Below are positions 17,696-26,601 of a stretch of DNA of 64,000 nucleotides, in pieces; the stretch's first letter is position 1, and the number at the start of each line of letters is the position of its first letter. The translations under genes and the position numbers were made by a program. The stretch spans positions 7,068,001-7,132,000 of the forward strand of contig NZ_CP135079.1 of the NCBI RefSeq assembly GCF_032121415.1, in the 5' to 3' direction. The notes beneath the pieces were generated by a model. The model had not been told where the DNA came from. It made no database searches and was given only the letters and a program-made list of their open reading frames with translations. The DNA comes from Streptomyces parvus (GTDB taxonomy: Bacteria > Actinomycetota > Actinomycetes > Streptomycetales > Streptomycetaceae).

Positions 17696-18946
17696 ATGAC
17701 GGAATCCACGACGGAACCGGCCCGCCAGGACCATGCCCTCACCGGCACCGCCACCGAACCGACCTCCCCGCCACCGTTCCCGCAGGACCGCGAGTGCCCC
17801 TACCACCCGCCCGCCGGCTACGAACCGCTGCGTGCGCGGGGTCCGTTGAGCCGGGTCACCCTCTTCGACGGACGCCCGGTCTGGGCCGTCACCGGGCACG
17901 CGCTGGCCCGTCGACTCCTGGCGGATCCCCGGCTCTCCGCCGACCGCACCCACCCCGGCTTCCCGATTCCGGCCGAGCGGTTCACGCAGACGCCCCGCCG
18001 ACGCGTGGCGCTCCTCGGCGTCGACGACCCCGAGCACAACGCCCAGCGCAGGAAGCTCATCCCGAGCTTCTCCGTGAAGCGGATCGCCGCGCTGCGCCCA
18101 CAGATCCAGGAGACGGTGGACGGGCTGCTGGACGCGATGAAGCGGCAGGGGCCGCCCTCCGAACTGGTCGCCGACTTCGCGCTGCCGGTGCCCTCCATGG
18201 TGATCTGCGCACTCCTCGGCGTGCCCTACGCCGACCACGCGTTCTTCGAGGGCTGCTCGCGCCGCCTTCTGTGCGGCCCGGCCGCGAGCGATGTGGACGG
18301 CGCGCGGATCGAACTGGAGGAGTATCTGGGCGCGTTGATCGACCGCAAGCGCGCGGAACCGGGGGAGGGGCTGCTGGACGAACTGATCCACCGGGACCAC
18401 CCGGACGGGCCCGTCGGCCGCGAGGACCTCGTCTCCTTCGCCCTGATCCTGCTCGTCGCGGGACACGAGACGACGGCGAACATGATCTCGCTCGGCACGT
18501 TCACGCTGCTGCGCCATCCCGGTCAACTGGCGGCGCTGCGGTCCGGGGAGACGACGACGGCTGCGATGGTCGAGGAACTGCTGCGCTTCCTCTCCATCGC
18601 CGAAGGTCTGCAACGGCTGGCGGCCGAGGACATCGAGGTGGACGGGACGACGATCCGCAAGGGCGAGGGCGTCTTCTTCTCGACCTCGCTCATCAACCGC
18701 GACGCCGACGTGTTCGAGGATCCGCAGACGCTGGACTGGGAGCGGTCCGCCCGCCACCATCTCGCCTTCGGCTTCGGCGTCCACCAGTGCCTGGGCCAGA
18801 ACCTGGCCCGGACCGAGCTCGACATCGCCCTGAGCACCCTCTTCGAGCGGCTGCCGGCCCTCAGGCTGGCCGTACCCGCGGACGAGATCCGGCACAAACC
18901 CGGCGACACCATCCAGGGCCTGCTCGAACTGCCCGTGGCCTGGTGA
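17696..18946 (+). CDS. Cytochrome P450 (CYP105-like)
   Basis: 416 residues. The I-helix motif AGHETT lies near residue 257, ExxR is in EELLRF, and the heme-binding loop FGFGVHQCLGQNLAR carries the axial Cys near 365. All are typical of soluble actinobacterial CYP105-type monooxygenases. ATG at 17696 was preferred over an earlier in-frame start at 17630, because conserved sequence begins later. The ferredoxin gene follows after 5 bp and is the likely electron donor. No reductase is nearby. It could hydroxylate a xenobiotic or a secondary metabolite; nothing in the flanks names the substrate. Confidence 0.93.
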   Translation: MTESTTEPARQDHALTGTATEPTSPPPFPQDRECPYHPPAGYEPLRARGPLSRVTLFDGRPVWAVTGHALARRLLADPRLSADRTHPGFPIPAERFTQTPRRRVALLGVDDPEHNAQRRKLIPSFSVKRIAALRPQIQETVDGLLDAMKRQGPPSELVADFALPVPSMVICALLGVPYADHAFFEGCSRRLLCGPAASDVDGARIELEEYLGALIDRKRAEPGEGLLDELIHRDHPDGPVGREDLVSFALILLVAGHETTANMISLGTFTLLRHPGQLAALRSGETTTAAMVEELLRFLSIAEGLQRLAAEDIEVDGTTIRKGEGVFFSTSLINRDADVFEDPQTLDWERSARHHLAFGFGVHQCLGQNLARTELDIALSTLFERLPALRLAVPADEIRHKPGDTIQGLLELPVAW

Positions 18947-18951
18947 GGGGC

Positions 18952-19149
18952 ATGGGCATCCGGGTCTTCAGGGAACGCTGTGTGGGGGCCGGCATGTGCG
19001 CGCTGACCGCGCCGGACGTGTTCACCCAGGACGACGACGGGTTCAGCGAGCTGCTCCCCGACCGCCCGGCGGTTACGGAGAACCACCCGCTGGTACGGGA
19101 AGCCGCACGGGCCTGTCCGGTCGGGGCGGTGGCCCTCACCGACGACTGA
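18952..19149 (+). CDS. 3Fe-4S ferredoxin, P450 partner
   Basis: 65-residue single-cluster ferredoxin of the kind paired with CYP105 enzymes. The cluster ligands are in CVGAGMC near the N-terminus and CPVGAV near the C-terminus; the Gly/Ala where a fourth Cys would sit indicates a 3Fe-4S cluster. ATG at 18952, 5 bp after the P450 stop (GAGGGGC provides the ribosome-binding site), so the pair is one operon. It ends before a strong bidirectional hairpin. Confidence 0.93.
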   Translation: MGIRVFRERCVGAGMCALTAPDVFTQDDDGFSELLPDRPAVTENHPLVREAARACPVGAVALTDD

Positions 19150-19225
19150 ACCCCGACGGCTGACGGCGGCGACGGACGGGCCGGGACACCGGGTCCGGCC
19201 CGGTGTCGTGCCCCGCCCGAACCGG

Positions 19226-19267
19226 ACGGGCCGTCGGAGAGGAGCCCCGATCGCTCCGACGGCCCGT
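19226..19267. terminator. Bidirectional terminator hairpin
   Basis: Perfect 14-bp arms at 19226-19239 (ACGGGCCGTCGGAG) and 19254-19267 with a 14-nt loop, between the convergent ferredoxin and TerB-like genes. Confidence 0.75.
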
Positions 19268-19320
19268 GAGGCGGGCCCGTCGCCCGGCAGACAGGACCGG
19301 GCGATGCGGCACCGGACGGC

Positions 19321-19881
19321 TCAGAGACCGAACTCCTGCGGGGAGACACCGAGCGCCATGCACGCCTCCCGCAGAATCTGCGCCTCTGCCGGGGCGATGT
19401 ACCCGTCCGCGCCGGCGATCACGAAGCCGGTCTGGACGACCGCCTTGGCCTCCACCGGCTTCTTCGCCGCCTTGGCGATCTCCTGCATGGCATCGGCCTT
19501 GCCCTGCTGGAAGTTGAACATCAGCTGGTCGACGTGCTTGTTGAACCGCTGCCGCAGCTGCTCGGGAGGGAAGTTCTGCAGGACGTCGTTCTGCAGGATC
19601 AGGTTCTCCACGTGGTGCCGCTCAGCGGGGTCGACGGAACCGTCGGCGGCCGCGACCAGCGCGCACATCGCCATGCTGGCGTCCCGGTAGGCCCCGCTCT
19701 TGAGCTCCGTCTTGAGGGAGCCGAGCTGCGACTTGAGCAGCCCGACCAGCTTCTCCTTCGAGCCACCCGAGGCCCCCGAGCCCCCTGTCCCCGGCTGCCG
19801 CTGACCGGCGGGGCCCCTCGTGCCCTGCGCCTGCTGCTGGAGCCCCTTGGCCTGGTCCTTGATGCGGTCCCACATTGCCAT
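19321..19881 (-). CDS. TerB-like (tellurite resistance) protein
   Basis: 186 residues. A Gln/Gly-rich N-terminal linker (about 1-45) is followed by a TerB-type helical domain. The repeated acidic motif ALVAAADGSVDPAE near residue 75 and VIAGADGYIAPAE near 160 are the metal-binding loops of the family. Family members are linked to tellurite and general stress responses; the exact role is unknown. ATG at 19881 with AAGGTGG upstream. It lies downstream of the DedA gene on the same strand (75-bp gap), so the two may share a transcript. Confidence 0.87.
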   Translation of the reverse strand: MAMWDRIKDQAKGLQQQAQGTRGPAGQRQPGTGGSGASGGSKEKLVGLLKSQLGSLKTELKSGAYRDASMAMCALVAAADGSVDPAERHHVENLILQNDVLQNFPPEQLRQRFNKHVDQLMFNFQQGKADAMQEIAKAAKKPVEAKAVVQTGFVIAGADGYIAPAEAQILREACMALGVSPQEFGL

Positions 19882-19956
19882 GCCTGCCACCTTGTCGATC
19901 GGATCGATGGGCCGCGCACCGCGCGCGGCCCTTGAACGGTCATGCCTGGAAAACGG

Positions 19957-20613
19957 TCATACGTGGTTGGTCCGCCGCTCGTCCCGTCGGGCACGCACCC
20001 TGCGAACGACCGCCACGACCAGCGCCGCGACGACCAGCCCGAGCACCACCTTGGAGAGCACCCCGACGTAACGCTCCACCAGGTCCCACTGGTCACCCAG
20101 CAGATATCCGGCCATCACGAGGGCGAAGTTCCATATGAAGCTGCCCAGCGTGGTGAAGAGAACGAAGATCGGCAGGGGCATCCGCTCGACGCCTGCCGGG
20201 ACGCTGATCAAGCTCCGGAAGATGGGAATCATCCGGCCGAAGAAGATGGCCTTCCTGCCGTGCTTGAGGAACCATCGCTCGGTCTTCTCCAGGTCGGACA
20301 CCTTCACCAGAGGGAGCCGCTCCCACAGGGCGTACATGCGCTCCCGGCCGAAGAGGGCACCGATGTGATAGAGCGCGACCGCGCCCACCACGGACCCCAG
20401 CGTCGTCCAGAAGAGCGCGGAGAACAGGCTGATCACTCCCTGCCCCGCGGCAAAGCCCGTCAGCGGCAGAATGATCTCACTCGGCAGCGGAGGGAAGAGG
20501 TTCTCCAGGGCGATCGCCAGCCCGGCCCCGGGGCCGCCCATGGTGTCGACGAGGCTGGTCGCCCACCCGGCGATGCCGCTCGTCGGTTCCGAGGCGAGGG
20601 GGAAGTGGTACAT
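19957..20613 (-). CDS. DedA-family membrane protein
   Basis: 218 residues, about five membrane segments. The signature ENLFPPLPSE near residue 35 and FFGRMIPIFRSLISVPAG near 125 (the conserved Arg residues of the VTT domain) identify DedA. The family flips or recycles polyprenyl-phosphate and phospholipids and supports membrane homeostasis. The tail is Arg-rich and cytoplasmic. ATG at 20613 follows GGAG with 9-nt spacing; a longer upstream frame has no conserved residues. The small secreted-protein gene lies upstream on the same strand. Confidence 0.9.
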   Translation of the reverse strand: MYHFPLASEPTSGIAGWATSLVDTMGGPGAGLAIALENLFPPLPSEIILPLTGFAAGQGVISLFSALFWTTLGSVVGAVALYHIGALFGRERMYALWERLPLVKVSDLEKTERWFLKHGRKAIFFGRMIPIFRSLISVPAGVERMPLPIFVLFTTLGSFIWNFALVMAGYLLGDQWDLVERYVGVLSKVVLGLVVAALVVAVVRRVRARRDERRTNHV

Positions 20614-20840
20614 GTACGTCTGCTCCAGGACTGGGTCATAGGTTCGGGTATCCCGTACGGCCCGTATCGCGAAGGAATTTCCGCGATCCACGGGCTGGGA
20701 AAGGGATCAGAAATATGAAAGACGAAAGAGGGGAATGCGCATGCGCGATGCGTACGAAACGGGACGCCGCGGCGCATGGGGGCGAGCCGGAGATCAGCGC
20801 TCGCATTCCGGACGATCACCGGGTGACCGGAAAGGCTCGC

Positions 20841-21203
20841 TCAGCAGCGAAGGATCCGGGCCTGGGCGGGGCCTCGCGATCCCGAAGGCGAAGCGTGGTG
20901 CCGGGAGACGCCCGCCGAGCAGTCGTGCAGATCCGGTGCCGAGGAAGGAACGCCTGCCTGAACGGGGGACGAAGTCGTCGTGCTTCCCGCTTTGTGGCGC
21001 TGCTGGAGAGTGACGTCACCGTCCACGCCGTCCAGCGGAACATCCGGCCCCGATGTGTCGACCACGGACACGGCATGGGCCGGGGAATGCGCTGCCGCGT
21101 CGACGGTCCCGAGGGCCTGGGAAGAGGAGCCCAGGGCGAACGCGGAAATCATCAGGAGCACGGCGATACCGGCATAGAGGGCCAGCATCTCCCTGCAGCG
21201 CAT
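20841..21203 (-). CDS. Small exported or membrane-anchored protein, unknown
   Basis: 120 residues. One N-terminal hydrophobic helix (LALYAGIAVLLMISAFALG, about 7-25) could be a signal peptide or membrane anchor. The rest is Ser/Pro/Asp-rich and looks disordered, with two Cys near the end. A very good ribosome-binding site (AAGGAG, 7-nt spacing to ATG at 21203) supports it as a real gene. I recognise no family. The next gene downstream on the strand is DedA, after a 227-bp gap that holds the DedA leader. Confidence 0.6.
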   Translation of the reverse strand: MRCREMLALYAGIAVLLMISAFALGSSSQALGTVDAAAHSPAHAVSVVDTSGPDVPLDGVDGDVTLQQRHKAGSTTTSSPVQAGVPSSAPDLHDCSAGVSRHHASPSGSRGPAQARILRC

Positions 21204-21342
21204 TCCTACGCTCCTTGTCCCGGTTGATTCGGCCCGTAGAACGAACTGTCAAAGCCGCTCGGCGAATTGCCGCCGCAGGACTGCACTCTAACAGCCCGAA
21301 CTGAAGGGAACCTGAAGCCTATTTCGCCCAGCGCCCACGGGA

Positions 21343-22005
21343 TCAGTACGGCAGACCCTCCGCGGCGGCTCGCAGCGCGGCCAGGACGCAGGCCGCGATC
21401 TCGTCGCCCGACGCCTCGGGATCGTCCGCGTACCGGTGGGCGAACTCCTCCGCCGCCGCGCGCAACGCGCCGTTGACCGTCGCCGCGTGCACCTTGGTCC
21501 GCAGGGCGTCGGCGCTGCCCCCGGATCTCCGGGCGAGGAGGTCCGCGAGCACCGGCAAGGCGTCGTCGTGGGCCTGCAGCCAGACGGCCCGGAGCGCGGG
21601 CTCGGTGTACGTCATGCGGATCAGATCGAGGATGGCCGGAGCCGTGGGGGGCAGGGTCCCGCTCCGCCCGGACCGCGTCACGAAGTCCACCAGCGTCATC
21701 CCGGGCGGCCACGCGGCCAGCTGGTCCACGGCGAACTGGAGCCCCGCCGAGAGCACCGGCAGGACGCAGCTCTCCTTGGTGGGGAAATGCCGCCACAGCG
21801 TGCGGGACGAGATGCCGACGGCCCGGGCGATCTCCTCGCCCGTGGTGCGGGTGACACCCTGCGAGGTGAACAGGCGGACCGCCTCGCCGGCGATCTCCAG
21901 GCGGAGGGCGGCCCTGCGCCGCTGAGCGAGCGACGGCTTTCCGACGGCCCCCGCCCTGAGCCCGTCCGCCCCGAGCCGGCCCTCCGCGGGCGGCAGTTCA
22001 CACAC
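21343..22005 (-). CDS. TetR-family regulator divergent from a secreted lipase
   Basis: About 220 residues. The HTH (TGEEIARAVGISSRTLWRHFPTKE) is intact and followed by a helical ligand-binding half. The start is uncertain: GTG at 22005 gives a normal family length. The frame remains open to a GTG at 22110, but that codon lies inside a 15-bp palindrome that looks like the operator, so the longer form is unlikely. It is divergent from the lipase gene and probably controls it. Confidence 0.85.
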   Translation of the reverse strand: MCELPPAEGRLGADGLRAGAVGKPSLAQRRRAALRLEIAGEAVRLFTSQGVTRTTGEEIARAVGISSRTLWRHFPTKESCVLPVLSAGLQFAVDQLAAWPPGMTLVDFVTRSGRSGTLPPTAPAILDLIRMTYTEPALRAVWLQAHDDALPVLADLLARRSGGSADALRTKVHAATVNGALRAAAEEFAHRYADDPEASGDEIAACVLAALRAAAEGLPY

Positions 22006-22094
22006 CTTCGCCCCCGGCTTCCGTTCCCGTCCGTGGCTCCGTTCCGTCCCGGCAGCATAGCGAGCCGCGAAGGAAATGGCGCATGCAGACGTCT

Positions 22095-22109
22095 TGTCAC
22101 TGAGTGACA
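22095..22109. promoter_or_regulatory. Candidate TetR operator
   Basis: TGTCACT-G-AGTGACA is a perfect 7+7 inverted repeat in the gap between the divergent TetR and lipase genes, 137 bp before the lipase start. Confidence 0.6.
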
Positions 22110-22245
22110 CGCAGACCTACGCTGCCGAAACTGACCGGCGAGTAACAAGGCTGGCCCGAAGGGGCTCCGTGTGCGCCGCCGCCTTCTCGCCCCCGCCAAA
22201 CCGGCCGCCTCCACAACCCTCCGCACGAGAAACGAGGAGCACACC

Positions 22246-23673
22246 GTGAGCCGCACGAGAACCCGTTTCCGCTCCGCCGCCATTCCGAACCCGAACCCGG
22301 ACCAGGGCGCCGCCCGTCCGGAAGAGGCCGGGCGTCACCGTCTCCCGCCCCGACTGCGCCTCCTGGCGTGCACCCTGGCCGCCGGGACCGCCTGCGCGGG
22401 CCTGTCGGCCGTCCCCGCGTCCGCGGCCGGGACCCCGCCCGTCGTCTCCCGGGGCGTCACCATCCCGGAGTTCTACACGCCTCCGACCGAACTGCCCGCA
22501 GCCAACGGCGCGTTGATCCGTACCGAGGCCCTGCCCCTCGGGCTGGACATCCCCGGCCTCGACGGCCGCCCGATGCCGGGTACCGCTACCCGCCTCATGT
22601 ACAAGTCCACCGACTCCGCCGGGCAGCCCGTCGCCGTGACCGGCGCCTACATCGAGCCCTCGGCGGGCTGGAAGGGGTCCGGCCCGCGCCCCCTGGTCGC
22701 CGTCGCCTCCGGCACCATGGGCCAGGGCGACCAGTGCGCACCGTCCTTCGCTCTTCAGCACCCGCTCACCCTCAACGGCGACACCGTCTCCGTCGGCTAC
22801 GAGGCCCTGGCCATCTACCGGATCCTGGCCACCGGGGCGGCCGTCGTCGTCACCGACTACGTCGGCCTGGGCGCCACGGACCGCCTGCACACCTACGTCA
22901 ACCGTCTCGACCAGGGGCACGCCCTGCTGGACGCGGCCCGCGCCGCGCGCTCCGTGCCCGGCGCCTCGGTCACCGCGGACTCCCGGACCGGCCTGTACGG
23001 CTACAGCCAGGGCGGCGGTGCCAGTGCCGCGGCCGCCGAGCTCCAACCCTCCTACGCCCCCGACGTACCCCTCGCCGGCACCTACTCCGGTGCGCCTCCC
23101 GCCGACCTGACCGCCGTCATGAAGGGCATCGACGGCAGCGCGCTCGCCGGCGCGATGGCCTGGTCGATCAACGGTTTCGCCCAGTCCGACCCCGACCTGC
23201 GCGCGGTCGTCGAGGCGAACATCAGCACCACCGGGAAGGCCGCCCTGACGGACGCCTCCACGATGTGCGTGGGTGACGCGATCTTCGGCTACGGATTCGC
23301 CAAGAGCAGCAAGTGGACCACCAGCGGCACATCCATCGGAGAGATCATCGCCGCCGAGCCCAAGGCCCGGGCCGCCCTGGACAAGCAGCGCATCGGAACG
23401 CTCAAGCCGGCCGGTCCCGTACGTCTGGCCACCGGCGTCAACGACGACATCGTCCCCCACGCGCAGGCCCGCCGACTGGCCGTCGACTGGTGCCGCAAGG
23501 GCGGCGACATCACCTACGACGCCGTCGTCCTGCCGAATCTCGGTGACAAGATCCTCACCAACCACCTGGTGCCTCTCCTCACCGACCAGGGCGAGGCGAT
23601 CGGCTGGCTGACCGACCGGCTCGCGGGCAAACCGTCCACCTCCAACTGCTGGTCCATGCCGATCCAGCCCTGA
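22246..23673 (+). CDS. Secreted lipase/esterase (secretory lipase family)
   Basis: 475 residues, alpha/beta-hydrolase of the LIP (secretory lipase) family. The N-terminal region is unusually long (about 40 residues) before the hydrophobic signal segment that ends at ASAAG. The nucleophile elbow is GYSQGG near residue 255, the acid lies in GVNDDIVPH and the His in the NHLVP region near 440. GTG start at 22246 with GAGGAG, 6-nt spacing. It should hydrolyse acylglycerols or other esters outside the cell. Divergent TetR regulation is likely. Followed by a long perfect palindrome terminator. Confidence 0.87.
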   Translation: MSRTRTRFRSAAIPNPNPDQGAARPEEAGRHRLPPRLRLLACTLAAGTACAGLSAVPASAAGTPPVVSRGVTIPEFYTPPTELPAANGALIRTEALPLGLDIPGLDGRPMPGTATRLMYKSTDSAGQPVAVTGAYIEPSAGWKGSGPRPLVAVASGTMGQGDQCAPSFALQHPLTLNGDTVSVGYEALAIYRILATGAAVVVTDYVGLGATDRLHTYVNRLDQGHALLDAARAARSVPGASVTADSRTGLYGYSQGGGASAAAAELQPSYAPDVPLAGTYSGAPPADLTAVMKGIDGSALAGAMAWSINGFAQSDPDLRAVVEANISTTGKAALTDASTMCVGDAIFGYGFAKSSKWTTSGTSIGEIIAAEPKARAALDKQRIGTLKPAGPVRLATGVNDDIVPHAQARRLAVDWCRKGGDITYDAVVLPNLGDKILTNHLVPLLTDQGEAIGWLTDRLAGKPSTSNCWSMPIQP

Positions 23674-23781
23674 GCCCCGACCGGCCCTCCGCACACCCCG
23701 GCGGGTGTCCAGCCGTGCACCGGTCGGCCTCAGCCGCGGCGAGCCTCGGCCGCACGGACGCCGGCCGGTGAAGGATGACCG

Positions 23782-23808
23782 CGGGCGGCCCCGGTCCGGG
23801 GCCGCCCG
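23782..23808 (+). terminator. Terminator after the lipase gene
   Basis: 27-nt perfect palindrome: 13-bp arms CGGGCGGCCCCGG at 23782-23794 and its complement at 23796-23808 around a single T. Confidence 0.75.
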
Positions 23809-23934
23809 TACCACCCCTGTCGCGTGGAGAGGCCCGGCCATGGAACTGCTCGACGACCCGCCGACCCCCGCCGCGTGCGGCGCGGCGCCACGACGGAACA
23901 GCGGCCCCCGGCCCGGTGCCGCAACGGTGACGGC

Positions 23935-24762
23935 GTGAACTCCTCCCCTCCCGGGGACACGCCGGGCGAGGGCCGCTACGGCGAGGCGTTCTTCCGCCCG
24001 GAGCGGGCGGGGGAGGCGGAGCGCATCGACTTCGGTGCGCTCGCCTACGACGACATCACGATGGCCCGGCTGCGGGCGCTCGGCGCCGGACCGGGTTGGC
24101 GCTGCCTCGACATCGGAGCCGGAACGGGCACCGTCTCCCGCCGGCTGCTGGGCGAGGCCGGGGTGGCGAGCGTGCTCGCCGTGGACCGCGACGTACGGTT
24201 CCTGGACGCACGCCCCGCCCCCGGTCTCCGGACGCTCCAGGCCGACGTCACCGCCCCCGACTTCGCCCCCGGCACCTTTCAGCTCGTACACGCCCGGTTC
24301 GTGCTGATGCACCTGCCCGGGCGGGACCGCCTGGTCGGCGAGCTCGGCGATCTCCTCACACCCGGCGGCCTGCTGGTGCTCAGCGACGCGGTCGACCTGA
24401 CGAGCGAGCGGACACCGGCCACCCCGTACACCACGGCGATGCGCGCGATGTGGCAGGGGCTGCGGGCCACCATCGGCACCGACGTCTCCTCGGTCCCGTC
24501 GTACCCGCACCTGCTGCGCGGGGCGGGGCTGGACCACGTGGCAGCCGAGCTCCACGTTCCGCCGCTGGTGCCGGGCAGCGCCATCAGCCGCTTCTGGGCC
24601 GACACCTGGCAGCGCAGCAGGGAGGCCATGCTCTCCACCGGCCTGCTCGACGACGCGGGCGTCGACGCCGCGATCCGGTACCTGGAGAGCGACGCGTGCG
24701 CGGCGTTGTCGGCCGGGATGCTCACGGCGTGGGGGCAGAAACCCCAAGGTGCCACGGGCTGA
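23935..24762 (+). CDS. SAM-dependent methyltransferase (class I)
   Basis: 275 residues. Motif I CLDIGAGTGTVSRRL lies near residue 60, the acidic end of strand 2 in AVDRDVRFLD, motif II-like LQADVTAPDF and the post-motif segment LLTPGGLLVLSD. The C-terminal extension (from about 170) resembles that of ubiquinone/menaquinone-type methyltransferases acting on small molecules. GTG start at 23935 is chosen because conserved residues start just after it; earlier starts in frame give an unconserved tail. The acceptor is unknown. A second methyltransferase follows after 117 bp. Confidence 0.87.
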   Translation: MNSSPPGDTPGEGRYGEAFFRPERAGEAERIDFGALAYDDITMARLRALGAGPGWRCLDIGAGTGTVSRRLLGEAGVASVLAVDRDVRFLDARPAPGLRTLQADVTAPDFAPGTFQLVHARFVLMHLPGRDRLVGELGDLLTPGGLLVLSDAVDLTSERTPATPYTTAMRAMWQGLRATIGTDVSSVPSYPHLLRGAGLDHVAAELHVPPLVPGSAISRFWADTWQRSREAMLSTGLLDDAGVDAAIRYLESDACAALSAGMLTAWGQKPQGATG

Positions 24763-24879
24763 CCGCCCGGGCTGCCCCCTGTCCCCCTTCCCCTGGACCG
24801 GCGGCCCGTACGGGGCTCCGCGTGAGCGGCTCCCCTATGCTCCCGGTGGGGGAGGGCGAACCGGAAGGCATGCTGGAAC

Positions 24880-25506
24880 ATGACAGGGCAACGCGACCGT
24901 TGGGCGGAACTGACCGGTGGGCAGGCGGGGGAGGAGTACGCGCGGCGATTCGCCCGGCTCGCCGCATCGGGCCATGACGTCCACGGCGAAGCCACCTTCT
25001 GCACCGCGCTGCTGAAGCCCGGGACCCGTGTGCTCGACGCGGGCTGTGGCACCGGCCGCATCGCGATCCGGCTCGCCGAACTGGGCCACCACTGCACCGG
25101 CGTGGACGTCGACGCCTCGATGCTGGCCGTCGCCCGCCGCGAGGCGCCCGCACAGGACTGGCTCCTCGGTGACCTGGCCCGGCTGGACACCCTCGGCCTG
25201 CATACGGACTTCGACCTCGTCCTCGCCGCCGGCAACGTCATCCCTCTCCTGGCCCCCGGCACCGGAGTGACCGTCGTCGGCCAACTCGCCGCCGTACTGC
25301 GCCCGGGCGGTCTCCTGGTCACGGGCATGGGACTGGACGCGGCCCACCTGCCGCTGGAGGAAGCACCGATGACCCTCGCCGAGTTCGACCAGTGGTGCGC
25401 CCGGGCCGGACTGACCTTGCGGCAGCGTTACGCGACCTGGAGCGGCGACCCCTACAGCGAGGGCGGCGGTTACGCCGTCAGCGTGCACACCCGCCCGGCC
25501 GGCTGA
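24880..25506 (+). CDS. SAM-dependent methyltransferase (class I)
   Basis: 208 residues, a compact class I methyltransferase. Motif I VLDAGCGTGRIAIRL lies near residue 50, Asp of strand 2 in VDVDASM, motif II LLGDLARLDTL and motif III-like VLRPGGLLVTGMG. It lacks a long C-terminal substrate domain, so a small-molecule acceptor is likely. ATG at 24880. It ends 3 bp before the stop of the convergent GNAT gene, leaving no room for a hairpin. It shares only the fold with the preceding methyltransferase. Confidence 0.88.
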   Translation: MTGQRDRWAELTGGQAGEEYARRFARLAASGHDVHGEATFCTALLKPGTRVLDAGCGTGRIAIRLAELGHHCTGVDVDASMLAVARREAPAQDWLLGDLARLDTLGLHTDFDLVLAAGNVIPLLAPGTGVTVVGQLAAVLRPGGLLVTGMGLDAAHLPLEEAPMTLAEFDQWCARAGLTLRQRYATWSGDPYSEGGGYAVSVHTRPAG

Positions 25507-25509
25507 ACC

Positions 25510-26061
25510 TCACCGCTGATGCGGTGCGACCGGGTTCCTCGCGCCGAACCACTGCTCGGCGCCGAACTCCTCGAACCGCGTGACCTCGGTGAACCCCAGC
25601 TTCAGCGCGAGGCGCACCGAGGGGGCGTTGGCGATCCGGGTGCAGAGCACCACCGGCTCACCGGGGAGCGCGGCAGCGAACCAGTCGAGCGCGGCGGAGC
25701 ATGCCTCGGCGGCGTAACCCGCCCCCCACGCCTCCGGCAGGAACATGTAGCCGAGTTCGGTCGAGCCGCCGTCCGGACGGAGTCGGCCCGGACGCTCGGG
25801 GTCCCGCTGTTCGAGGGTGACCGTGCCGATCATCGCTCCGTCGCGCTCCACGACGAAGAGCCCGGGCCGCCGTCCCGGCACCTCGGGAACCGCGCGTTCG
25901 AGCTCATCCCGCGGGTCGGGGCCACCGAGGTGGGCGCGGACCTCCGGCGATGCGAACAACTCGACGAACGCCGCACGGTCCCGGGCCTCGGATGCACGGA
26001 GCACGAGCCGTGCCGTGCCGATCGGGGCAGGTGGCCAGGTGAACGATGCGCGTCCCGTCAT
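25510..26061 (-). CDS. GNAT acetyltransferase (RimJ/RimL-like)
   Basis: 183 residues. The start is the typical RimJ/RimL-like TARLVLRASEARD, the acetyl-CoA loop region is in LPEAWGAGYAAEACSAAL near residue 120, and the end NAPSVRLALKLGFTEV is the family's C-terminal helix-strand. It probably acetylates an N-terminus or small amine. ATG at 26061 without a visible ribosome-binding site, perhaps leaderless. Convergent with the methyltransferase, 3 bp apart. Confidence 0.87.
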   Translation of the reverse strand: MTGRASFTWPPAPIGTARLVLRASEARDRAAFVELFASPEVRAHLGGPDPRDELERAVPEVPGRRPGLFVVERDGAMIGTVTLEQRDPERPGRLRPDGGSTELGYMFLPEAWGAGYAAEACSAALDWFAAALPGEPVVLCTRIANAPSVRLALKLGFTEVTRFEEFGAEQWFGARNPVAPHQR

Positions 26062-26242
26062 AGCGGGGAACCTATCGCACGCGTGTTCCTTGGCAAGGTC
26101 AGACGTATGGTCGCGTGGCCCGACAGGGCCGGGCGTCCCTCCAGGCGTCTTCACCCGCGCCCGCGCCACGCATCGGCGCTGCGGCAGCATCGACCGCGCC
26201 GAGGTCCACACGGACCGACCGGTCCGTACGCCTCCGCAGATG

Positions 26243-26515
26243 TCAGCGGACGCGGCGGATCCGGATCGGCCCCCGGGCGTCCTCCGGCGCGACGGGCCGC
26301 CCACCCTGGGTGATCTCGACCCGACCGGCCCCGACCAGCCGCCGAGCCGCCCGGCGGGCGGGCTCCATCAGGGACCGCCAGCCGTCGTCGTCGCCCCCGT
26401 ACACCGAGCGCGCGGCATCGGAGGGGCAGATGGTCGAGGCCGGGCCACGCTGCTCCAGCAGCTCGAGGATCGCCTGCTCCAGACGCCGGAGGGTCCGCTG
26501 TTCGTGCGAGGTCAC
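26243..26515 (-). CDS. DUF3253 protein
   Basis: 90 residues, close to the family's normal length. The motif TICPSDAARSVYGGDD near residue 30, WRSLMEPARRAARRLV and the end GPIRIRR are the DUF3253 pattern, a small winged-helix-like fold. GTG start at 26515. The function of the family is unknown; DNA or RNA binding is only suggested by the fold. It stands alone between the sigma-factor and GNAT genes. Confidence 0.8.
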   Translation of the reverse strand: MTSHEQRTLRRLEQAILELLEQRGPASTICPSDAARSVYGGDDDGWRSLMEPARRAARRLVGAGRVEITQGGRPVAPEDARGPIRIRRVR

Positions 26516-26601
26516 CTCTTCATGGTGGCACCGATACGCCGACGGCGCCCCGGCCCGGGGGCGTGCGGCGGCCCCGCCCCGACCCCATGGCCCGGCCCTC
26601 G

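Noticed and set aside
17270..18895. A 541-codon minus-strand frame opposite the P450 gene
   Set aside because: The P450 frame carries all heme-enzyme motifs; the opposite frame carries none.
17696..19149. P450 and ferredoxin as tailoring enzymes of the lipopeptide line
   Set aside because: They lie 10 kb from the synthase, separated by B12 uptake, sirtuin and protease genes, with their own terminator. Nothing links them.
22117..24747. An 876-codon open frame on the minus strand
   Set aside because: It lies opposite the lipase and first methyltransferase genes, is Gly/Arg-rich and has no family pattern.
23935..25506. The two methyltransferases as a biosynthetic pair
   Set aside because: They are unrelated in sequence, 117 bp apart, and no biosynthetic gene is adjacent.
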